A stretch of 47,930 bases of DNA from contig CALIIL010000164.1 of NCBI GenBank assembly GCA_938017685.1, positions 1-47,930 on the forward strand, read 5' to 3'. A program made the position numbers and the translations under genes. The notes under the pieces were generated by a model that ran no database searches, had not been told where the DNA came from, and saw nothing but the letters and a program-made list of their open reading frames with translations. Shown here one piece after another: positions 8,198 to 17,514 of the stretch (within the stretch, counting starts at the first letter, position 1; every line of letters starts with the position of its first letter). This stretch comes from an uncultured Chitinophagaceae bacterium. Its GTDB lineage: Bacteria; Bacteroidota; Bacteroidia; Chitinophagales; Chitinophagaceae.

Positions 8198-9222
8198 GTT
8201 CAGTATATTACTCCAATAATAAAGAGGCTCTTGCCCAACTTTTATTAGGCTATGAGCCTGAACAAATATTCATTTTAGCGGATGAAAATACGCAGAAGCA
8301 TTGCTTAGAAATACTTCTCACATCCTTTACCGGACTGGAGAATTTCGTCAATAACAAGCTGCTGCTTATGCCTGCCGGTGAGCAGTATAAAAATTTAGTA
8401 CAAGCAGTCAAGTGTTGGCAACAATGCATTGAAAACAAGGCGAGCAAAAACGCCTTACTTATTAATCTAGGCGGTGGCGTAGTTTCAGATTTAGGCGGTT
8501 TTGTAGCATCGAATTATAAGCGCGGTATTGATTTTATTAATATCCCAACAAGCTCCTTGGCTATGATTGACGCCTGTTATGGCGGCAAGACGGCTATAAA
8601 TTTTGATAGTTATAAAAATCAAATTGGCACTTTTGCTAATCCAAAAGCTATTTATATTGATACTACATTTCTTGACACATTGCCTGAGCGTCATCTTAAA
8701 AATGGGTTTATTGAAGCTGTAAAACATCATCTTTTATTTAACCCTAATGCCTTGGAAGAAATTGGAAGCATTATATCCATTAAAGAGCATTGCACGCTGG
8801 CTTGGATGCAACAGAGTTTGGACTATAAGAAAGCTGTTGTTGCCATTGATCCATTAGATAAAAAAGAACGGCAAGCATTGAACTTTGGACATTCAATTGG
8901 TCATGCCATTGAGGCCTTGGCTATAAAAAAAGGAATAGAAATTTACCATGGTGAAGCAGTGCTTTTGGGTATGATTGAGGAGCTAAAAATGGCAGAAAAA
9001 TATTTAGATTGTCCAACTGAAATTAGAACATCTTTGATGCAATTCAAATCAACTTTCTTTCCAGCGTTGGACTTTATCTTCTCTAAAAAAGAACTCCTAC
9101 CCTATTTATCACAAGATAAAAAGAACGATAGCAAGCTTAATTTTTCATTAATTAAAAATGTGGGCACCCCCTCATTATTCTTTAGCTTAAGCGAAAGTGA
9201 ATATCTCAATACCGATGCATAA
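8194..9222 (+). CDS. aroB: 3-dehydroquinate synthase
   Basis: AroB makes 3-dehydroquinate from DAHP, the second step of the shikimate pathway, with NAD and a metal. The 342-residue product has the nucleotide loop LINLGGGVVSDLGGFVAS, the PTSSLAMIDACYGGKTAIN block, the metal-binding glutamate in NGFIEAVKH, and the two histidine motifs LNFGHSIGHAIE and YHGEAVLLGM. Length is normal for the compact Bacteroidota form. The ATG overlaps the ABM gene stop as ATGA and the gene overlaps aroA by eight bases, so two shikimate steps are translationally coupled here. Confidence 0.97.
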   Translation: MSSVYYSNNKEALAQLLLGYEPEQIFILADENTQKHCLEILLTSFTGLENFVNNKLLLMPAGEQYKNLVQAVKCWQQCIENKASKNALLINLGGGVVSDLGGFVASNYKRGIDFINIPTSSLAMIDACYGGKTAINFDSYKNQIGTFANPKAIYIDTTFLDTLPERHLKNGFIEAVKHHLLFNPNALEEIGSIISIKEHCTLAWMQQSLDYKKAVVAIDPLDKKERQALNFGHSIGHAIEALAIKKGIEIYHGEAVLLGMIEELKMAEKYLDCPTEIRTSLMQFKSTFFPALDFIFSKKELLPYLSQDKKNDSKLNFSLIKNVGTPSLFFSLSESEYLNTDA

Positions 9223-10444
9223 AATAGAATATAGTGGGCAAGGAATAATGGATGGAAAGGTTCAACTCCCTTCATCCAAGAGCATTTCTAATCGCTTATT
9301 AATTCTCAATTATCTCTGCGGTCAATCCTTACAAATTGACAATTTATCCGCCGCGCGAGATACAAAAATCCTAGCCGAAATACTCACTTCTTCAAACATC
9401 GCTCCAGTTATTGATTGCAAGGATGCTGGTACAGTATTTCGTTTTATGCTTGCACTTTGTGCCATACAAGAAGGTCAATCATTTAAATTGTGCGGAACAA
9501 AACGATTATTAGAGCGACCGCACGATATTCTAATTAAAGCATTAAGAGAATTGGGGGCAGATATTGAATGGGCTGCGAATAAAGAATATTTATTCATTCA
9601 AGGAAAGCGGTTAAAGAGTAAAGCCTTAAAACTACCCGGAGACATCTCAAGTCAATTTATTAGTGCATTATGCCTCATTGCACCGAAGGTTAAAGGTGGT
9701 TTATCATTAGAAATTGAAGCCCCTATTCTGTCTAAGCCGTATATTAGTATGACCTTGGACATAATGCAAGATATTGGTCTTGCTCATTCTTGGAATAATC
9801 AAGGCATTCGTATTGAAGAACAGCATTTCCCTACAAAACCACAAAAGATTATCGTTGAAAATGACTGGAGTAGTGCTTGTTTTTTTTACGCCCTAGCTAT
9901 TTTGTCCAAAAAGGCTTCCATTAAAATTGACAATTTGCCGCTTAAAAGTTTGCAAGGCGATGCTCAAATGGCCGTTTTTGCCCAAGATTTTGGGATTCAG
10001 AGTATTGAAAAAGGTAATCACCTTCATTTGTTTAAAAAAGAAGCGGCAAAAGCAAGCGAAGCGAAGCATTTTGAACTGGGGAATTACCCTGACTTATCCA
10101 TACCATTTATCACAGCTTGTGCTATCATGCACCCCAAAACAACCTTTTCAGGTTTGGAACATTTGCGCCATAAAGAGAGTGATAGAATTAATAGCCTCAA
10201 GATTGAATTGGAAAAAGTTGGCATTTTCTTAAAAGAACAAAACGGTCATATTTCAATAAGCCAACAGACGCCGCTTGATTTGGATAAATCAGTTATCATG
10301 TCTAGTCATGATGATCATCGCATAGCTATGAGCTTATCCTTACTATCGCTGCATTTCAAGGAAGTATTACTGGATAATATTGATTGCATGAGTAAATCCT
10401 TCCCCACTTATTTTGAGCAAATTGCACCGCTTGGGTTTCGTTAA
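9215..10444 (+). CDS. aroA: 3-phosphoshikimate 1-carboxyvinyltransferase (EPSP synthase)
   Basis: AroA joins PEP and shikimate-3-phosphate, step six of the shikimate pathway. The product is 409 residues from the ATG at 9215; a GTG 18 bases upstream is in frame but lies deeper in aroB. Motifs include LPSSKSISNRLL (the phosphate-binding start), DAGTVFRFM, KRLLERPHDIL, GDISSQFISAL, NYPDLSIPF, LRHKESDRI and DDHRIAMSLSLL. All substrate-binding blocks appear intact. It is the last gene of the operon beginning at 7116. Confidence 0.97.
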   Translation: MHKIEYSGQGIMDGKVQLPSSKSISNRLLILNYLCGQSLQIDNLSAARDTKILAEILTSSNIAPVIDCKDAGTVFRFMLALCAIQEGQSFKLCGTKRLLERPHDILIKALRELGADIEWAANKEYLFIQGKRLKSKALKLPGDISSQFISALCLIAPKVKGGLSLEIEAPILSKPYISMTLDIMQDIGLAHSWNNQGIRIEEQHFPTKPQKIIVENDWSSACFFYALAILSKKASIKIDNLPLKSLQGDAQMAVFAQDFGIQSIEKGNHLHLFKKEAAKASEAKHFELGNYPDLSIPFITACAIMHPKTTFSGLEHLRHKESDRINSLKIELEKVGIFLKEQNGHISISQQTPLDLDKSVIMSSHDDHRIAMSLSLLSLHFKEVLLDNIDCMSKSFPTYFEQIAPLGFR

Positions 10445-10497
10445 AAAATAGCTATATAATTAACGCTATTGCTTTCTCTATCTTAGGGTCAAATAAT

Positions 10498-10505
10498 TAT
10501 ATTTG
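10498..10505 (+). promoter_or_regulatory. -7 promoter element before the DUF2723 gene
   Basis: TATATTTG matches TAnnTTTG exactly and lies 18 bases before the ATG. The upstream half is weaker: a TTG occurs 26 bases earlier, longer than the usual spacing. Confidence 0.5.
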
Positions 10506-10523
10506 CTACTTAATCCCTAAGGA

Positions 10524-13500
10524 ATGAATTATAAAAAAATCAATAATATTACGGGCTGGGCAGTCGGAATTTTTGCCTGCATCGTGTACCTAATGACTAT
10601 GGAAGGCACAATCAGTTTTTGGGATTGTGGCGAGTTTGCTGCTGGAGCTGCTAAGCTTGAGGTGGTTCACTCACCGGGTGCTCCTATGTTTTTATTGATT
10701 GGGCGATTCTTTACCATCCTTTTTGGCGGTTTGGAAAATGCTCATGCAGCTATTAATAGCCTCTCGGCATTGAGTAGTGGCTTTACTATTTTATTCCTTT
10801 TCTGGACTATCACTCACTTTGCGAAGCGTATTGCGTTAAAAGATGGTGGCGAATTGAGTAATGCTCAAACCTTAGCCATTATGGCTGCCGGTGTTGTGGG
10901 CGGCTTGGCTTACACATTTTCTGATACATTCTGGTTCTCAGCTGTTGAGGCCGAGGTATATGCCATGTCTTCATTTCTTACAGCACTAGCTTTCTGGGCT
11001 ATCCTTAAGTGGGAGGATAAGGTAACTGAAGGTGATCATGGTGCGGATCGTTGGATCGTTTTTATCGCATTTATTATTGGTCTTTCTATTGGGGTTCACT
11101 TATTAAATTTATTGACTATTCCTGCCATTGTGATGGTCTATTACTTTAAGAAATTTAATGTAACTACTCTTGGAACGGGTATAGCCTTTGTGGTTGGTTG
11201 CACAATTACAGGAGTTGTTCAAGTTGGGGTTATTAAGTTTATTCCATACTTAGCTTCTAAGTTTGATATTGTATTTGTCAATGATTTTGGCCTTCCGTTT
11301 AATTCAGGGGTTTACTTTTTCTTGCTCATTCTTGCGGGCTTATTGGCCTACTTACTCTACTATTCTCGAAAAGGTGCTAAGTACTATTTGCACTTAGGTG
11401 TTCTTAGTTTCATCTTTATTTTAATCGGTTACTCTTCATATTTCCAAACGGTGATCCGTTCTAATGCTGATGTTCCTATTGATATGACTAACCCTGACAA
11501 TGCATTTTCGTTAGTTAGTTATTTAAGTCGTGAGCAGTATGGCTCCCAACCAATTTTAAAAGGGCCAGACTTTACTTCACGCCCTATTGGCTATGCAGAT
11601 AATGCAAAAATGGCTTATGCTAAAGGTGAAAATGAATACATTGAATTAGGTGAGAAAAGAACAGAACTAGAATATGAGCCGGGCTCAGAAAGAGTTTTTC
11701 CTCGAATATGGGATGCCAACGATCCTAATCACGTGCGTTATTACCAAAGTTACTTAGGATTAGATGAAGGCGAGAAACCAAACGGTGGGCACAATTTCAG
11801 TTTCTTCCTAAGCTACCAAGTAAATCAAATGTGGTGGCGCTATTTCTGCTGGAACTATATTGGTCGTCAGAATGACTTACAGAATATCTTTGGCGAGCCC
11901 CATCACTCCAATTGGCTATCAGGTATTGGCCCCATAGATAAGTTCTTTGGACGTGGTGATATGAGTAAAGCACCAGTCCAAATTGGAGAAAACAAAGCTC
12001 AGAATACCTTCTATTTCCTACCATTTATTTTAGGCATTTTAGGATTAGTCTTTCACTTTACCAATGATAAGCGCAATGCACTTGTTGTCGGACTTTTATT
12101 TTTCTTTACTGGACTAGCTATTGTTATTTACTTAAATAATACACCTATACAGCCGCGCGAGCGTGATTATGCTTACGCTGGTGCTACCTATGCATTTGCT
12201 ATTTGGATTGGTCTAGGTGTACTTATGGTCAATAGTTGGTTGCAAAAATTCTTAAAAGGTCAGTCTGGAGTTATTGCTGCTGGCTTATTATGTTTATTGG
12301 CAGTTCCTGCTATCATGGGCTTTAAAGGTTGGGATGATCATGATCGTTCTGATAAGACTTTGGCACGTGATACCGCTACAAACTATTTACAAAATTTAGA
12401 TAAAAATGCGATCTTATTTACCGAAGGTGATAATGATACTTATCCATTATGGTTCGCTCAAGAAATTAAAAATGTACGACCAGATGTACGAATCATAAAC
12501 TTGAGCTTACTTGGTATACAATGGTATATTGACCAATTGTTTAATGCTACGAACGAAGCAGGTCCTGTTCCAATGGTATGGAACAAAGAGGCATACCGCG
12601 GAGATAAGCTAAACTATGTGCAGTATCAAGCAGCGCCTGGTTTTGATCAAGCAGCATATTATAACCTTCAACAGGTTATACAATTGATCGTTCAAAATCA
12701 AAATCCAAATGGTAATAGCGCCTTACCATTTAAAAACCTGACCATACCAGTAAATAAAGACAATGTTGCTAAAAGCGGTATACTCGAAGGGCGCGATTCT
12801 TTGTTAGCCAATATGGCTGAAACAATTGCATTTACCTACCCAAGAGATGTAGCCTATAAAAATGACTTGGCATTATTAAATATATTGGCCGCTAACGATT
12901 GGAAACGTCCAATTTATTTTGCCAACTCAATTGATCAAAACCACTACGAAGGTTTAGGAGAATATCTTGAGTTAGAAGGTTTAGTGTATAAGCTGGTGCC
13001 TTATAGAACACCAGGCTCTACTCCTACCACTCCACTTGCATTTAATGAGAAAAAATGTAATGATTGGGTGTATAATGTGCTTAAATTCGGTCATGCTGAA
13101 AAAGGTACAGTGTACTATAATCAAACAAACCGAAGAATGTTAAGCGGTTTAAACATTCAAGGTTTCCACATTGCACAAAACTTAATGATGCGTAACAAGA
13201 AAGCCGAAGCAATCAAGGTGATGGATCATTTAAGAAAAAATATGCATCCTAAATCTTATCCGACAGTAGTAACACCACAAGAACGTATTAAAGTTATGAT
13301 GGCTGATGGTTATATGCGCGCGGGAGCGGAAAAACAGGCAACCGAAGTGACTGAAGAACTTATTAAATACACAACAGATCTTGCTACATACTTTAAAACA
13401 CTCAAAAAAGCTGATCAACAGCCTGGTACTAATTTGTACCAAGAAGTTGATGATGCGCGTAATTTACTAGGCGTGCTTATCAATAGTGCTAGTACGAATG

Positions 13501-13598
13501 CTATGCCAGACTTAGCTACTAAAATTACTACTGCGGTCAATAATTTAAACAATATGGTAAGACCATTGCCACGACCACAAGGAATACCTCAACAATAA
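10524..13598 (+). CDS. DUF2723 / GT117 family multi-pass membrane protein, predicted glycosyltransferase
   Basis: This is a 1024-residue inner-membrane protein. The family start is seen near residues 25-55 as GTISFWDCGEFAAGAAKLEVVHSP, with the acidic D and E expected of GT-C glycosyltransferases using lipid-linked sugars. About ten to twelve hydrophobic segments cover roughly residues 1-600 (for example LAIMAAGVVGGLAYTFSD and FIAFIIGLSIGVHLL). A soluble, helical C-terminal part of some 400 residues follows, with DTYPLWFAQ and DWKRPIYFANSID motifs. The eukaryotic relative TMEM260 is a protein O-mannosyltransferase, so protein glycosylation is a fair inference. The biotin carrier gene begins four bases after its stop. 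Confidence 0.9.
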   Translation: MNYKKINNITGWAVGIFACIVYLMTMEGTISFWDCGEFAAGAAKLEVVHSPGAPMFLLIGRFFTILFGGLENAHAAINSLSALSSGFTILFLFWTITHFAKRIALKDGGELSNAQTLAIMAAGVVGGLAYTFSDTFWFSAVEAEVYAMSSFLTALAFWAILKWEDKVTEGDHGADRWIVFIAFIIGLSIGVHLLNLLTIPAIVMVYYFKKFNVTTLGTGIAFVVGCTITGVVQVGVIKFIPYLASKFDIVFVNDFGLPFNSGVYFFLLILAGLLAYLLYYSRKGAKYYLHLGVLSFIFILIGYSSYFQTVIRSNADVPIDMTNPDNAFSLVSYLSREQYGSQPILKGPDFTSRPIGYADNAKMAYAKGENEYIELGEKRTELEYEPGSERVFPRIWDANDPNHVRYYQSYLGLDEGEKPNGGHNFSFFLSYQVNQMWWRYFCWNYIGRQNDLQNIFGEPHHSNWLSGIGPIDKFFGRGDMSKAPVQIGENKAQNTFYFLPFILGILGLVFHFTNDKRNALVVGLLFFFTGLAIVIYLNNTPIQPRERDYAYAGATYAFAIWIGLGVLMVNSWLQKFLKGQSGVIAAGLLCLLAVPAIMGFKGWDDHDRSDKTLARDTATNYLQNLDKNAILFTEGDNDTYPLWFAQEIKNVRPDVRIINLSLLGIQWYIDQLFNATNEAGPVPMVWNKEAYRGDKLNYVQYQAAPGFDQAAYYNLQQVIQLIVQNQNPNGNSALPFKNLTIPVNKDNVAKSGILEGRDSLLANMAETIAFTYPRDVAYKNDLALLNILAANDWKRPIYFANSIDQNHYEGLGEYLELEGLVYKLVPYRTPGSTPTTPLAFNEKKCNDWVYNVLKFGHAEKGTVYYNQTNRRMLSGLNIQGFHIAQNLMMRNKKAEAIKVMDHLRKNMHPKSYPTVVTPQERIKVMMADGYMRAGAEKQATEVTEELIKYTTDLATYFKTLKKADQQPGTNLYQEVDDARNLLGVLINSASTNAMPDLATKITTAVNNLNNMVRPLPRPQGIPQQ

Positions 13599-13602
13599 AA
13601 TT

Positions 13603-14103
13603 ATGTATAAGGTAATAAATTCAAATAATTCTATACAGGTAGACCAGCAAGATCTGGATTGGATTATCAATGATAAGGTTTTAAAAGATCTCAGTATAGA
13701 TAAAAATGGTAAACGTGAATTAAACATAAACCATCAAGGAAAGGAATATGTTGTACGAGTACATGAGTTTATACAAGAGGAGAAAAAGCTAATCTTATTT
13801 ATTAATGGGAAACGTCAGAGCTTTCAGGTTAAAGAGCCAATAGACTTATTTCTTGCTAAGGTGGGTATCGATACCTTTGCCAAAAAGAAAGCAAAAAATA
13901 TAAAAGCTCCAATGCCCGGTCTTATATTAAAAGTATTAGTAAAAGCTGGTGACGAGGTAAGTGCAGGTGATCCACTGCTCATATTAGAAGCCATGAAAAT
14001 GGAAAATGTATTTAAAGCACCAGATACAGTAAAAATTAAATCAATCCTAATAAAGGAAGGACAAGCTGTTGATAAAAATCAAGAGCTTATATTGTTTGAA
14101 TAA
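13603..14103 (+). CDS. Biotin carboxyl carrier (biotin/lipoyl attachment) protein
   Basis: A 166-residue protein. Residues about 100-166 form a biotinyl domain with the hallmark EAMKMEN, whose central lysine is the biotin attachment site, preceded by KAPMPGLILKVLVKAGDEV. The first hundred residues form a less typical strand-rich domain (KEYVVRVHEF, KLILFINGKRQSF) seen in standalone carrier subunits of acyl-CoA or oxaloacetate carboxylases in Bacteroidota. No carboxylase subunit is nearby, so its partner must be encoded elsewhere. It starts four bases after the DUF2723 gene and is probably co-transcribed with it. Confidence 0.92.
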   Translation: MYKVINSNNSIQVDQQDLDWIINDKVLKDLSIDKNGKRELNINHQGKEYVVRVHEFIQEEKKLILFINGKRQSFQVKEPIDLFLAKVGIDTFAKKKAKNIKAPMPGLILKVLVKAGDEVSAGDPLLILEAMKMENVFKAPDTVKIKSILIKEGQAVDKNQELILFE

Positions 14104-14117
14104 ATTAAATAGAAAAA

Positions 14118-16100
14118 ATGTCAAGACTTATAATAACACTACTAACTTTAATACTTGCACAAGGAGCTTTTGCCCAAAATGGTTATATATACCTAGAGGT
14201 AGATAAAAACTTGCCTGTAAATATTCGTTTAAACGAGAAAGAAATTAAAAACGATAACAAAGGGTATATCATTATCCCTCAAGTCGAGGCAGGTGAAAAC
14301 AAACTTGATTTCAAGTTTAACAATCCTGGATTTAAAAAACATTCATTCTTTATAACTCAATATAACGAGAAGTCCCAAGGTTATAAATTAAAGCGTGTTG
14401 CCAATAATGAATTTGTTCTGATAGATCTCGTAAATAATAGGTCAATAGCTCATAATCAAAAGGCAGAAACACCTATCGTAGCCAACAACACTCCTACTGT
14501 GCAGAAGATTCTAGCACAGAATCCTGTAAAAACCGAAGTAAAGCAAACTGATAAAAAAGCAAAAGGGGTATTACAAGTAATTACTGCTAATGATAACAAT
14601 ACTACGGCTCAAGTTAACAATAGAAAAAATAAGCGTAATAAGACTGCCGAAGTATCAAAAGCCAAAGTGCAACATATCGTGGGCAATAGCAATATAATTC
14701 AATCAAAAACAGATACAATTACTACAAAAGCTAAAAGAAGTTATGCTATGTACCAACAACGTAAAAACATAGCGCGACAGCCAAGCAAGGATAAGAATTA
14801 TAGAAAAATAAATAGAGAAAAAAGAAAAGCGGCAAAGGCAGCTAAAGCAGCGAAGGCAAAATTGAATAACCAATCAGAGGCAGACCTAAGCAAAGCAAAA
14901 GAAATAGAGCAAAAAAGACAAAAAGCTATCGCCGAGCAAAAAATCGAAAAAAGAAAAAGATCAATTGAAGCAGAGAAAAAACGCCAGCTGCAACTAGCTA
15001 AAGAAAGAAGCCTTGCTAGAAAGCAAGAAGCGTTAGCAAAACTTAGAGCGAAGAAAACCAAAGACATTGAAAAAAACGAGAGGTCTCTGGCCCTTACAAA
15101 AAGTAAGCAGGAAGACTTGCTTAGAAAGGAAAAAATAAAAGTGCAACAAGCAGCAGAAAAAAAAGCGCCAGAAATAAAAGAGAGAAAGGTGCAAGAAAAG
15201 ATTGTTAAAGCAAAAAAAAGCAAAGCTGCAATGCAAAGAGAAAAAAATGCAAAAGAAGTAAAAGAGAGAAAAAATGCGCTCAAAAAAGAAGTAGCGAATA
15301 AGAAAAATAAAACACTAGCAGCCAAGAAGGACGAGGAAGATGCAGCGCAAGCACGTATTCAAGAGCAGCAGGAAAAAGAAAGAAGAAAAGAAGAAAAGAG
15401 AAAGCTTAAACTAAAAAAAGCCAAGGAAAAAGAATTAGCAAAAATTAAAAAGCTTGAAGAGAAAAAGTTACAAGCCCAAAAAGAAGCAGCCAAGAAAGCA
15501 GCACAAGCTAAAATAAAGAAGGAACAAGAAGTTGTTGAACGAATTAAAAAGAACAAGGAACAAAAAGAATCCGCTAAGCAAGCAAAAATTAATGAATTAA
15601 AACGTCAAGAGCAAGAAGCTCTAAAAATTGCTAGCAGCAAAGTAAAAAAGAAAAAAAGAAAAAGGAAATCGGCTAATGATATAGATAGTTATATCGAATC
15701 AATGAAAAAAGAAATAATTAACCCAGAACCGGTTCAAAAAGAGGCTAAGAAAAGTTATGATGTGGTCATGAATGCACCAGCAATTAATGCGAGTGATTAT
15801 ATATCTACAAGATGTCCATCTATTGTTTCTGATAAAGATGCTAATAATAGCCGCTCACAACTTGCAGAACAATTTGACGATCAAGCGCGATTGAATTATG
15901 CAAAAAATAATTTGACTGCCAATTGCTATACGACAGATCAAGTAAATATTATACTAGAAGCATTTGAAACACAAACCAGTAAGTACAAAATGGTTGAACA
16001 ATTATATCCATATATTGCAGATCAAGAGAACATAAATAGGCTATATGGCAGCTTTAAGTTTAAAAGCTACAGAAAGCGAATTAGCGAATTAGGCAAATAA
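14118..16100 (+). CDS. Secreted Lys/Glu-rich coiled-coil protein with C-terminal DUF4476
   Basis: This is a 660-residue exported protein. Residues 1-19 form a signal peptide (LLTLILAQGAFA, cleavage before QNG). Residues about 20-110 resemble a small beta domain of the PEGA kind (IYLEVDKNLPVNIRLNEKEI). Residues about 215-535 are an extreme Lys/Glu/Ala/Arg stretch predicted as one long charged helix or coiled coil. The last 100 residues match DUF4476, ending DQENINRLYGSFKFKSYRKRI. DUF4476 is known only from Bacteroidota envelope proteins and has no assigned function. The charged middle could span the periplasm or bind nucleic acid or polyanions; this is inference. It follows the biotin carrier gene by 14 bases. 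Confidence 0.85.
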   Translation: MSRLIITLLTLILAQGAFAQNGYIYLEVDKNLPVNIRLNEKEIKNDNKGYIIIPQVEAGENKLDFKFNNPGFKKHSFFITQYNEKSQGYKLKRVANNEFVLIDLVNNRSIAHNQKAETPIVANNTPTVQKILAQNPVKTEVKQTDKKAKGVLQVITANDNNTTAQVNNRKNKRNKTAEVSKAKVQHIVGNSNIIQSKTDTITTKAKRSYAMYQQRKNIARQPSKDKNYRKINREKRKAAKAAKAAKAKLNNQSEADLSKAKEIEQKRQKAIAEQKIEKRKRSIEAEKKRQLQLAKERSLARKQEALAKLRAKKTKDIEKNERSLALTKSKQEDLLRKEKIKVQQAAEKKAPEIKERKVQEKIVKAKKSKAAMQREKNAKEVKERKNALKKEVANKKNKTLAAKKDEEDAAQARIQEQQEKERRKEEKRKLKLKKAKEKELAKIKKLEEKKLQAQKEAAKKAAQAKIKKEQEVVERIKKNKEQKESAKQAKINELKRQEQEALKIASSKVKKKKRKRKSANDIDSYIESMKKEIINPEPVQKEAKKSYDVVMNAPAINASDYISTRCPSIVSDKDANNSRSQLAEQFDDQARLNYAKNNLTANCYTTDQVNIILEAFETQTSKYKMVEQLYPYIADQENINRLYGSFKFKSYRKRISELGK

Positions 16101-16131
16101 AAAAACTCCTGCTTTTAGCAGGAGTTTTTTT
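16099..16131 (+). terminator. Terminator between the DUF4476 gene and tRNA-Gln
   Basis: ACTCCTGC (16105-16112) pairs with GCAGGAGT (16118-16125), flanked by A-runs and T-runs so that it can work in both directions. It ends the DUF4476 operon and lies only four bases from the 3' end of the opposing tRNA. Confidence 0.85.
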
Positions 16132-16134
16132 ATG

Positions 16135-16205
16135 TTACCCCATCAAGACTCGAACTTGAAATGACAGTACCAAAAACTGTAGTGTTACCATTACACCATG
16201 GGGCA
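16135..16205 (-). tRNA. tRNA-Gln (anticodon UUG)
   Basis: On the minus strand a 71-nt cloverleaf can be drawn. Acceptor TGCCCCA pairs with TGGGGTA plus discriminator A. The D arm is GTGTAATGGTAACAC, anticodon stem ACAGT/ACTGT encloses loop TTTTGGT with anticodon TTG, and T stem TCAAG/CTTGA encloses TTCGAGT. The 3' CCA is not encoded. Confidence 0.95.
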
Positions 16206-16214
16206 ATCGGAGTG

Positions 16215-16242
16215 CAAATATAATTACATTTTTTATTCCAAA
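16215..16242 (-). promoter_or_regulatory. Probable promoter of tRNA-Gln
   Basis: On the minus strand TTTG (16239-16242) precedes TATATTTG (16215-16222) by 16 bases, slightly short for the consensus. The -7 element ends nine bases before the mature tRNA 5' end. Confidence 0.55.
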
Positions 16243-16264
16243 AAGAAATATCCCAACTCAATTT

Positions 16265-17284
16265 CTATCTTTTTAATAATTCTTGTTGCCAAGCCCATGC
16301 CGTGCGCATCATTTCATTTACACCATATTTAGTTTCCCAGTTCAATGTAATCTTAGCTTTGCTATTATCAGCATATACTGCAACCACATCGCCCTCTCTA
16401 CGGGGACCTAAACTATATTTAAGTTTTTGACCGCTTTCTTTTTCAAATGCTTCTATTGCTTCAATTACGCTCACGCCATTACCAGAGCCTAAGTTTAATA
16501 TGTCATAGTTGGGCGTTGGCGTATCTGATAATAAATAATCCATTGCTTTGACATGCGCATTGGCTATATCCATTACATGAATATAATCTCTAATGCATGA
16601 GCCATCTCTTGTATCATAATCGCTACCCCATACCTTCATCTCATCCATCAGACCGGCAGCCGTTCTGGTTATAATGGGCATTAAATTATTGGGTTTATCA
16701 GGCGAGTTCTCTCCAATTAAGGCAGAAGTATGTGCTCCTACGGGGTTAAAATAGCGCAATGCCAAGGTATTAAGCTCATGGGCCTTAGCAGCGTCTTCTA
16801 GAACTACCTCACCCATTTGCTTTGTTGCCGCATAAGCGCACTCAGCTTTTTTTAGTGGCGTTGCCTCAGTTACTGGTAATTGATCTGGATTACCATAAAC
16901 AGAACATGATGAAGAAAATACTATAGACTTTATTTCAAAATCAGCAGCAAGCTCTAAAACATTGATCAATGACTGCATATTATTCTCATAATACATCAAG
17001 GGCTTTTTTACACTCTCCGGCACAGATTTGTAAGCAGCAAAATGAATAATACCTTCAATCTCTTTTTCTTTAGCAAAAACAGTTCGTAAGGCCTCTTTAT
17101 CGCACAAATCAATTGGATAATTGACTATGGCTTTACCCGTAATTTCTTTTACTCCCTCAAAAACGCTTGCTTTTGATCTAGATAAATTATCTATAGAAAT
17201 AACATCATAACCATTGTCAATAAGCTCAACAAATGTGTGCGATCCAATATATCCAGCGCCTCCAGTAACTAATATTTTTTTCAT
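16265..17284 (-). CDS. galE: UDP-glucose 4-epimerase
   Basis: GalE interconverts UDP-glucose and UDP-galactose with bound NAD. The 339-residue protein starts with the Rossmann motif ILVTGGAGYIGSHT. It has the SSSCSVYGNPDQLPVTE block, the catalytic Tyr151 and Lys155 in YAATK, ALRYFNPVGAH and the RDGSCIRDYIHVMDIANAH segment typical of GalE. Length is standard. It is the last of three minus-strand genes with murF and a small membrane protein, spaced by two to three bases, so sugar-nucleotide supply and peptidoglycan synthesis are expressed together. Confidence 0.96.
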   Translation of the reverse strand: MKKILVTGGAGYIGSHTFVELIDNGYDVISIDNLSRSKASVFEGVKEITGKAIVNYPIDLCDKEALRTVFAKEKEIEGIIHFAAYKSVPESVKKPLMYYENNMQSLINVLELAADFEIKSIVFSSSCSVYGNPDQLPVTEATPLKKAECAYAATKQMGEVVLEDAAKAHELNTLALRYFNPVGAHTSALIGENSPDKPNNLMPIITRTAAGLMDEMKVWGSDYDTRDGSCIRDYIHVMDIANAHVKAMDYLLSDTPTPNYDILNLGSGNGVSVIEAIEAFEKESGQKLKYSLGPRREGDVVAVYADNSKAKITLNWETKYGVNEMMRTAWAWQQELLKR

Positions 17285-17286
17285 AT

Positions 17287-17511
17287 CTATTTTTTTCGAT
17301 TAAATAAATTACCTAAGTCAAACCCAAAATAACCCAAACAAGAAATGATTAATGTTGTGGCTACCCCTTCGTCCAAGTTGCCTATCATAGGTATATTATC
17401 TGGGATGAACTCAATAATACCAGCAGTAGGATTAACAATGTATAAAATGGGTATGCCCAATATGATGACAACTGCAATATCCTTTGGACTTTTTATTTCA
17501 ATCTTTCCCAT
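17287..17511 (-). CDS. Small membrane protein, DUF1232-like
   Basis: A 74-residue protein with two hydrophobic segments (AVVIILGIPILYIVNP and TTLIISCLGYFGFDLG). Between them is EFIPDNIPMIGNLDEGVA, which resembles the DUF1232 core (SPIDLIPDFIPVIGYLDD). It ends in a basic RKK. Function is unknown. It lies between murF and galE with only three- and two-base gaps, so it is clearly part of that operon. Confidence 0.7.
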   Translation of the reverse strand: MGKIEIKSPKDIAVVIILGIPILYIVNPTAGIIEFIPDNIPMIGNLDEGVATTLIISCLGYFGFDLGNLFNRKK

Positions 17512-17514
17512 AAT

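Noticed and set aside
14798-15325. Long minus-strand reading frames opposite the DUF4476 protein
   Set aside because: They are the Phe/Ser/Leu/Cys-rich mirror of the Lys/Glu/Ala codons on the other strand and have no independent protein features.
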